A stretch of 11,019 nt of DNA from Oscillospiraceae bacterium. GTDB taxonomy: Bacteria; Bacillota; Clostridia; Clostridiales; Clostridiaceae. Under the pieces are notes generated by a model that was not told the DNA's origin, ran no database searches, and saw nothing but the letters and a program-made list of their open reading frames with translations. Position numbers and translations under genes: made by a program. Each line of letters starts with the position of its first letter. The stretch's first letter is position 1. The stretch lies in the NCBI GenBank assembly GCA_009785875.1, contig WQUF01000288.1, forward strand, positions 1-11,019. The letters are read 5' to 3'. Shown here in pieces: positions 6,102 to 11,019 of this stretch.

Positions 6102-7337
6102 TTATTTTTTCCTATTAGCTAAAGCAACAACCCTATTCATCTCATTATTGACGATCATATATCCTTCATCGACACCCATGCCAGGTTTTGCAAGGACTTG
6201 AGCTGCACCACAAGCAATGCCAATATTTGTGCAAACCTCAGCAGATCTATTGGTCTCATTGCAAGTTCCTCCGCAATACGCTCCTATACCTTTCTTTATA
6301 CAATAGAGTATTGATTCTACTATATTGTTTATTCCTCCTAAATCCGGTGTTTTAATTTGAAGCATATGCCCAGCTCTATTGTCAGCAAAATACACTATAT
6401 CATCGTAAGTATTGCACCATTCGTCAGCTACGATTTCTAGCTTAATTCCTCTTTCATCTACCATCTTCGTCAAATCACGAAGAGCAAGCATCTGCTTTTC
6501 CCTATCTTCCACATCAACAGGTCCCTCAACCCTTAATTTAAATGGCATTGCAGCATTTTCTAATTCTCCCATATAATCCACAATGGACTCATTATTATCA
6601 AATATCAATCCCAATGTACCATATAGGTCTATATGAAATATTGGATTATAATCGTCTCTGCTTCTCAAAGCAATGACCCTATCCCTGAGCCAGGCTACGT
6701 ATTTTAAAAGCTCTTCTCCATGTCTACCTAATTTTTCAACATTATTTATCAAAGCATGAGGTAATACATCCGCTTCTTTTATTATCATTTTATCAGCGTT
6801 TATATACCTATCGTCACCAGACTGAGTAAATATTGGAACCCTTTTTATCTCTACACCAGTATTATATTCATTCTTAATAACTTCTGCCATTGTTATCTTA
6901 TCTGCTTTTGAAACAGCATCTAAAATAGCCTGAGTTATACCGTATCTTATTGCTGTATGAAGCCTTTTACCATCTATATGCAGATTATCAAATTCTTCAG
7001 CCATTTCTTTAAATGTTGTAATATCTCTATTTATCAATTTTGGCTTTATATTTTCTTCAATAAAAGGAATAAAATCTTTAGCTAAAAACAGAGGATCTCT
7101 TCCACCAGCTCCTGAATATTGAACTGCAGCGCAATCTCCATAAGCTACACTTCCATCTTCTAATATTAGCATGATAGATATGCTCTCTCCAGGCATTCTA
7201 ATCCTTGTAAACCCTTCTGTTACAGGCTCTCCTATATAATTAAATCCATCGTTTTTAGCACCTTTTTTTATTGCTCTTTGATCGTCAAAATAAAACCCAG
7301 TCCTACCAGCAGAACAAACTAAATCCACTATCTTCAT
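6102..7337 (-). CDS. mal: Methylaspartate ammonia-lyase (3-methylaspartase)
   Basis: The enzyme eliminates ammonia from (2S,3S)-3-methylaspartate to give mesaconate, step two of the methylaspartate pathway. It belongs to the enolase superfamily and is a cytosolic, Mg2+- and K+-dependent dimer. The 411-residue length fits the C. tetanomorphum enzyme (413), and many stretches look nearly identical, such as YSGAGGRDPLFLAKDF. Key residues are present: His194 in LPHALINN, Gln172 in the FTQSGDDR segment, metal ligands Asp237, Glu271 and Asp305, the Gln327/Lys329 pair in LQIKTPDLGG (catalytic Lys331 of the reference, shifted by two), and Cys359 in GGTCNETNRS. The last three positions fit a two-residue offset from the reference. 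GGAGGT (7343-7348) supports the start; the gap from glmE is 21 bases. The next feature downstream is a strong hairpin. Confidence 0.97.
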   Translation of the reverse strand: MKIVDLVCSAGRTGFYFDDQRAIKKGAKNDGFNYIGEPVTEGFTRIRMPGESISIMLILEDGSVAYGDCAAVQYSGAGGRDPLFLAKDFIPFIEENIKPKLINRDITTFKEMAEEFDNLHIDGKRLHTAIRYGITQAILDAVSKADKITMAEVIKNEYNTGVEIKRVPIFTQSGDDRYINADKMIIKEADVLPHALINNVEKLGRHGEELLKYVAWLRDRVIALRSRDDYNPIFHIDLYGTLGLIFDNNESIVDYMGELENAAMPFKLRVEGPVDVEDREKQMLALRDLTKMVDERGIKLEIVADEWCNTYDDIVYFADNRAGHMLQIKTPDLGGINNIVESILYCIKKGIGAYCGGTCNETNRSAEVCTNIGIACGAAQVLAKPGMGVDEGYMIVNNEMNRVVALANRKK

Positions 7338-7358
7338 ATTTTACCTCCATTCATTATC

Positions 7359-8810
7359 TTAATGTTCTCCAACTAATATACCTTTTGATACTGAAAAAAT
7401 ATCATCTACAGTCATGTCAAAATCTATACCTCTATGTTGCAGTTTAGCTCTCTTTTCAAGTTTCATCATATTAAAATCTATAAGATCCTTTGTGAATGGA
7501 ACATTTCCAAGTTTCAAATATCTTACAGCTCCCTTATGATCCCTTGCTGGCATCATCTTCCCTGCATTGAACTTGCTCGGCGCAAATGGTATGTCTATGA
7601 TTCCAATTTCAAAAGCCTTAACCACACCTTGAGCTAAATCTCCTTTTCCCACTTCGAATACTTTATCGATAATGCACTTAGTTTCAGCTTTTATTATTTC
7701 CATTTCCTCCAAGAGTTTTCTACCTGACGGCATCCTCTGTCCTTTTAATAGGTTAATAGCCATCTTTGTTGCGAGAAGTCCTTGAGCGTTAGCTTCTTTT
7801 CTTGGAATTCCAACTGCTTCTTCTGGAGTCTTTACGATAACTTTTGTAGCTCCTGAAAGCGCGGCTGCAACGGCTCCATAAGATATAAGAGCAAAAGCCT
7901 TAGCATCATTGTCAGGAAAACCACCCATCCACTGGTGCATAACTGTTGTAAGGTCAATACCATCATATCCATAATTTAATAAATATTCCTCACATTGTGT
8001 ATCAAGTGCCCTGATTGATGCAATATCCTGTATTAAATTGCCGCATTGACCATATCCTACGGTAATATTTTTAACTCCCTGCTCGGCTGCAAGCAGTGCT
8101 TCGATAATTGCAACTGCATTAGAGGTACTTGGAGGTACTAAAGTTCCAGTTAAAGGTCCAAAAGGCTCTCTGTTTATTGTAATGCCACTTTGCTGGTAAA
8201 ATCCCACTAATCTATCACAATATTGCCAGTTTAAAATCGAATTCTCTAAAGAGACGTTTTTTGCATAAGGTATATTGTAAGATATGCCTCCACCTTCATT
8301 AGAAGTCCACCCGGATGCGTGTATTATTTCAGCTAGAAGCCTGGCATCAGGTGTACCATGTCTTGCCTGGAGAGGCTTATTGACATTTTCATATACTGTT
8401 TTGCATCCGTCAATCCCATAATTTACAGCTGGGAAGCCATTTAAAAATGATCTGTTTGCTTTCTGGCTTTCTTCTATCCCTTTTTCACACTCGTGATATC
8501 TATTTTGTCTCGTATAGCTATCGATTGTAGTTGGTAACAGATCAGCTTCACCAAATCTATCGAGATAATTTAATAATTCTATATGCCTGTTTATCAATGC
8601 AACTCCAGCTCTAGGCTGAGTCAATGTTACTTTTGCAAGCTTCGCTTCTATCAATTTTTTAGGGAAATTTTTATGGTCCGGGACAGATTCAAGATATTTA
8701 ATTGCTTCATCTATATTTACTTGTTTTCCTGTGGGCCATTGATTTAAGACTTCTTTTCTTTCGTTAAAAAAAACGTCCAAAGACCATTTTCTATTTTTAA
8801 GTTCCACCAT
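7359..8810 (-). CDS. glmE: Glutamate mutase epsilon subunit (component E)
   Basis: This is the large TIM-barrel subunit of coenzyme B12-dependent glutamate mutase, which interconverts L-glutamate and (2S,3S)-3-methylaspartate with GlmS. Starting at ATG 8810 gives 483 residues, the known length of clostridial GlmE. The frame extends five codons further to a TTG at 8825, whose SD would be too close. All three substrate-gripping arginines are seen, one position later than in C. cochlearium: Arg67 in TQPRAGVA, Arg101 in YTRQNR and Arg150 in LQARHGTPD. Glu172, Tyr178 and Tyr182 in NEGGGISYNIPYAKN also match known active-site residues. VGYGQCGNLIQDIA and HQWMGGFP are further family blocks. It lies third in the glmS-L-E-mal order, 30 bases after glmL and 21 before mal. 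Confidence 0.97.
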   Translation of the reverse strand: MVELKNRKWSLDVFFNERKEVLNQWPTGKQVNIDEAIKYLESVPDHKNFPKKLIEAKLAKVTLTQPRAGVALINRHIELLNYLDRFGEADLLPTTIDSYTRQNRYHECEKGIEESQKANRSFLNGFPAVNYGIDGCKTVYENVNKPLQARHGTPDARLLAEIIHASGWTSNEGGGISYNIPYAKNVSLENSILNWQYCDRLVGFYQQSGITINREPFGPLTGTLVPPSTSNAVAIIEALLAAEQGVKNITVGYGQCGNLIQDIASIRALDTQCEEYLLNYGYDGIDLTTVMHQWMGGFPDNDAKAFALISYGAVAAALSGATKVIVKTPEEAVGIPRKEANAQGLLATKMAINLLKGQRMPSGRKLLEEMEIIKAETKCIIDKVFEVGKGDLAQGVVKAFEIGIIDIPFAPSKFNAGKMMPARDHKGAVRYLKLGNVPFTKDLIDFNMMKLEKRAKLQHRGIDFDMTVDDIFSVSKGILVGEH

Positions 8811-8813
8811 AAA

Positions 8814-8831
8814 CAATCCTTTCAATCCTTT
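8814..8831 (-). promoter_or_regulatory. Tandemly duplicated SD before glmE
   Basis: The minus strand reads AAAGGATTG twice in a row (9-bp tandem repeat). The copy nearer the gene puts AAGGA about seven bases before ATG 8810. The distal copy would serve only the TTG at 8825, one or two bases away, which is too close. This decides the start at 8810. Confidence 0.6.
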
Positions 8832-8840
8832 AAATATTTC

Positions 8841-10226
8841 TTAAATTTCCTTTATATACCTTTTCATTATTCTAAGAGCTTTATCTCTATAATCTATGCT
8901 AAGAAGTCCCATGCTAGATAAAATATATTCTTTATCTAATAAATATTTTGGACTTTTAGGCTTTAAAATATGAAATTCCTTATCTTTATAGAGTCCGGCC
9001 TCTAAAATATCTTTAGGATTTCTACTGTGAATCATAACACCACCTGTAGCAATTAAATATTTTATCTCTGTTAAATCCTTACCATATTGATAATACACAG
9101 GACCTATGGGAGAATGTATCCATTCAAGATGTCCAACATGTCTTTCTATAGCCATTTCTGTAGCGCATTTTGCTATTGTCTCATCAAATCTTTCATCCTT
9201 ATCATCTTTTGGCACCATCTTAATATTTTCATTTCTATATAAACATTCTTTTTCTATGTCAATAGTATCATCATTTAGATATTTTTTAATTTTTCTTTCT
9301 CCTGCTGCTAAAAAAAGCGAATGTGCTGAATATCTCATCCCCAAATCACCTTCAACAGTCCTTTTAGCAAAAGGTTCTTCCAATCCTCTCATCTCGATAT
9401 CATTTGCAGGGTCTCCTTTTCCAACAGAATGGACATCTGTAGTTGCTCCTCCAATATCTATTATCATGAGACTACCGATCCCATCTTCTCTATCTGTTCC
9501 TTTGCTTAAAATTTCCGCAGCGTTTAAAACTGCAGCAGGAGTTGGCATTAAAATTCCATTTATATAGTTTTCAGCATTTTTCATACCTTTTGCTTCAATT
9601 ATTTTTTCCATAAATGTCTTTCGAATTTCTTCTTTAGCAGGTTCAGCATTAAGCTGATTTAGTTTTGGCATGACATTTTCACACATTCTATAATATATGT
9701 TATTTTCTTTAAAAATATCCTCAATCTCGTCCTGACAAGTTTTATTTCCAGCTACAACGATTGGAATATTAAGCTTGTGTTTTGCTATCATCATTGCATT
9801 GTGCAAGATGCATTTTTTATTTCCTCCATCTGTCCCACCAGCTAAAAGGATTATATCGGTTTTATTATTTTTAATTTCCTCAATTTCTTTGTTAGTTACT
9901 TCAAAAGAATATACCTTTTGAACTTTTGCACCAGCCCCAAGAGCTGCTCTTTTAGCTGCTTCTGTTGTAAGTTCAGGTACAAGCCCTAGTGCTGCCATCT
10001 TAAGCCCTCCAGCAGCAGATGAACATGCCAGTTTTTTAACAATATTGACTTTATTCGCTATTAGTCTATGTTGCAACTTATTAAAAGCGTTTTCAAATCC
10101 AATCATTATGTCGGATTCCACAGTAGTTATATCTTTTGAAGTTGCTATTATTTCCTCATTTTTTATATCGACTAATGTTAATTTTGTAAAGGTCGATCCA
10201 AAGTCAATCAATAAATAACAGTCCAT
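8841..10226 (-). CDS. glmL: GlmL/MutL, ATPase reactivating or chaperoning glutamate mutase
   Basis: The protein is a member of the ASKHA (acetate kinase/Hsp70/actin) ATPases found between the two mutase subunit genes. LLIDFGSTFTK (5-15) is the phosphate-1 motif, LLAGGTDGG (127-135) a glycine-rich loop and DIGGATTDVHSV (257-268) the phosphate-2 motif. MutL is not a mutase subunit; by family knowledge it is believed to replace damaged cobalamin or assist folding at the cost of ATP. Starting at ATG 10226, with AAGGTG upstream overlapping the glmS stop region, gives 461 residues, against about 462 in C. tetanomorphum. The frame extends nine codons to 10253 inside glmS without need. The gap to glmS is 10 bases, so the two are probably coupled. 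Confidence 0.95.
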   Translation of the reverse strand: MDCYLLIDFGSTFTKLTLVDIKNEEIIATSKDITTVESDIMIGFENAFNKLQHRLIANKVNIVKKLACSSAAGGLKMAALGLVPELTTEAAKRAALGAGAKVQKVYSFEVTNKEIEEIKNNKTDIILLAGGTDGGNKKCILHNAMMIAKHKLNIPIVVAGNKTCQDEIEDIFKENNIYYRMCENVMPKLNQLNAEPAKEEIRKTFMEKIIEAKGMKNAENYINGILMPTPAAVLNAAEILSKGTDREDGIGSLMIIDIGGATTDVHSVGKGDPANDIEMRGLEEPFAKRTVEGDLGMRYSAHSLFLAAGERKIKKYLNDDTIDIEKECLYRNENIKMVPKDDKDERFDETIAKCATEMAIERHVGHLEWIHSPIGPVYYQYGKDLTEIKYLIATGGVMIHSRNPKDILEAGLYKDKEFHILKPKSPKYLLDKEYILSSMGLLSIDYRDKALRIMKRYIKEI

Positions 10227-10236
10227 TAAATCACCT

Positions 10237-10656
10237 TCAACATTTAATTCCAAAGTCTTTATTCAAATTAATTATAGCCTCTTTAGCATCAGTTCCAGGT
10301 GGAAAAACCCTATTAAATCCCATATTTAAGAACCGTCTTTCAACATCTTTCCATTCTTGCCTTCCAACAACTATGTTTCCACCTATATACATGATAATAT
10401 CAGTTAGTCCTGCTTCATCGCATTTTTGTCTAAATCCTATACAATCCATTTCACCATGACCATAAAGAGAAGATACCAGAATAGCTCTCGCATTGGTTTC
10501 AATAGCTGCATTTATAAAATCCTCTTGAGAAGACAATACTCCAATATTTACAACATCAAAACCAGCTTCAGTAAGAACATAATCCAGTATCTTATTCCCA
10601 ACTGCATGACAATCAGCTCCAATGACCCCTAAAACTATCGTCTTATTTGAGTCCAT
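10237..10656 (-). CDS. glmS: Glutamate mutase sigma subunit (component S), B12-binding
   Basis: This is the small subunit that holds adenosylcobalamin base-off/His-on and pairs with GlmE. Starting at ATG 10656 gives 139 residues (the family has about 137). DCHAVG at 15-20 is the D-x-H-x-x-G motif whose His17 replaces the dimethylbenzimidazole ligand on cobalt. VSSLYGHG and YIGGNIVVG are the later conserved loops that cradle the nucleotide tail. The start is fixed by an excellent AGGAGG (10664-10669) seven bases upstream. An in-frame ATG at 10707 would add 17 residues, translate through that SD, and has no SD of its own. It is the first gene of the operon, behind a leader of about 75 bases and a weak promoter-like sequence. 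I see no cobalamin riboswitch upstream within the window. Confidence 0.97.
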   Translation of the reverse strand: MDSNKTIVLGVIGADCHAVGNKILDYVLTEAGFDVVNIGVLSSQEDFINAAIETNARAILVSSLYGHGEMDCIGFRQKCDEAGLTDIIMYIGGNIVVGRQEWKDVERRFLNMGFNRVFPPGTDAKEAIINLNKDFGIKC

Positions 10657-10737
10657 AAAAAAACCTCCTACATATAATATATGGGAATCAATAACAAGAG
10701 TAGACATTTAAAGATAAATAATTAATAGTACAATATT

Positions 10738-10767
10738 ATAATATACACATATTTTGTGTTTATGCAA
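10738..10767 (-). promoter_or_regulatory. Candidate promoter of the glm-mal operon
   Basis: On the minus strand TTGCAT (10762-10767), 18 bases and TATTAT (10738-10743) form a sigma-A-like pair. An overlapping perfect TATAAT (10735-10740) lacks a well-placed -35. Either would give a leader of about 75 bases. An inverted repeat CATAT-ATT-ATATG lies just before the SD of glmS and could fold weakly there. Pattern match only. Confidence 0.4.
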
Positions 10768-11019
10768 GGTCATTGTTTCATTTAGTATAACCTAATTCTA
10801 ACACAATCCGTCCAGATTTCATCCTTTTGGAAAAAAGTATTCCAATTTTTTTAAAAAACAATTCCAATTTTTCTTGTATATTTCTCCAAAGTTTTTACTG
10901 AGATTTTTATTATTTTTGAGTTTTGCATATAGTTCCCCCTCCCCATGACTAAGCCTTTAGTAAGGAGTCCGGCTTGGAGAAACAATTTTCCCCATATTCT
11001 ATTGCCATTTTTAAAGTCT
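10768..11019. other. Right-edge region: upstream DNA with repeats and no confident gene
   Basis: No known family is recognised. A minus-strand frame is open from the edge down to TAA 10851-10853 (55 residues, with KGLVMGRGNYMQNSK) and could be the end of an unseen gene, but its Lys/Ile-rich end runs through the repeats below. On the plus strand a 25-codon frame from ATG 10945 runs off the edge but has only C-rich sequence before it, no SD. The stretch 10939-10979 is the most GC-rich part and contains competing short complements (AAGCC with GGCTT; GACT with AGTC; CCTT with AAGG). TTGGAA-7-TTCCAA (10827-10845) is a small inverted repeat. Confidence 0.35.
10831..10872. repeat. Two 20-bp direct repeats, 22-bp period, upstream of glmS
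   Basis: Copies at 10831-10850 and 10853-10872 share 18 of 20 bases (AAAAAA, two variable bases, then ATTCCAATTTTT). The 22-bp period is close to two helical turns, so both copies face the same side of the DNA, as regulator sites often do. They lie 64 bp upstream of the candidate -35 box. They could equally be a chance product of A/T runs. Confidence 0.5.

Noticed and set aside
9106..9567. 153-codon plus-strand open frame opposite glmL
   Set aside because: It is a Ser-rich antisense shadow of a strongly conserved gene, without an SD; glmL motifs on the other strand explain the sequence.
10237..10707. Longer glmS starting at 10707
   Set aside because: The extra 17 codons translate through the strong AGGAGG that serves ATG 10656, and the family begins near that ATG.
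10657..11019. Cobalamin riboswitch upstream of glmS
   Set aside because: I looked for the GCCACTG-type box and the core around it and found neither; position and composition do not fit.
10945..11019. Plus-strand gene starting at ATG 10945 and leaving the window
   Set aside because: Only 25 codons are visible, with C-rich sequence instead of an SD and no recognised motif. It cannot be supported.

Overview
The window suggests an AT-rich, strictly anaerobic, amino-acid-fermenting Firmicute of the Clostridium/Tissierellia type. The evidence is the low-GC sequence with strong AGGAGG-like ribosome binding sites, a YfhO-family membrane protein, and above all the coenzyme B12-dependent methylaspartate route of glutamate fermentation in the gene order known from Clostridium tetanomorphum and C. 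cochlearium. The species cannot be named from the sequence alone.

Right half (minus strand, about 10656 down to 6102): a tight operon glmS-glmL-glmE-mal. GlmS (B12-binding) and GlmE (TIM barrel) form glutamate mutase, which converts L-glutamate to (2S,3S)-3-methylaspartate. GlmL is an ASKHA-type ATPase thought to reactivate or chaperone the mutase. Mal removes ammonia to give mesaconate. Four longer open frames overstate the N-termini; SD positions and family lengths support starts at 10656 (glmS), 10226 (glmL), 8810 (glmE) and 7337 (mal). A promoter-like sequence lies around 10738-10767. Two 20-bp direct repeats 22 bp apart lie further upstream. A perfect 20-bp-stem hairpin (6040-6083) just after mal probably ends or attenuates this unit.

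Middle (minus strand, 5966 to 3693): a second unit with its own promoter-like sequence (6008-6036). It holds a protein with an SSB-like OB-fold region, a ParB-like region lacking the usual catalytic motif, and a very charged K/E-rich tail. Two genes for an Fe-S class I fumarase-type hydratase follow. Next to the methylaspartate genes, that hydratase is most simply mesaconase (mesaconate to citramalate), though fumarase activity cannot be excluded. The pathway would then be encoded here from glutamate to citramalate; citramalate lyase is not in the window. A bidirectional terminator (3649-3688) closes the unit.

Left-centre (plus strand, about 2622-3643): the only convincing plus-strand genes form a small island. 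A start-less 3' remnant of a short, comparatively GC-rich gene is followed one base later by an HSL-type alpha/beta hydrolase with an intact catalytic triad.

Left (minus strand): a tail-anchored coiled-coil protein built from 11- and 18-residue repeats (2297-1458), then the N-terminal 443 residues of a YfhO-family polytopic membrane protein that runs off the left edge. About 350 bases (2298-2652) and the right-edge 250 bases hold no confident gene.
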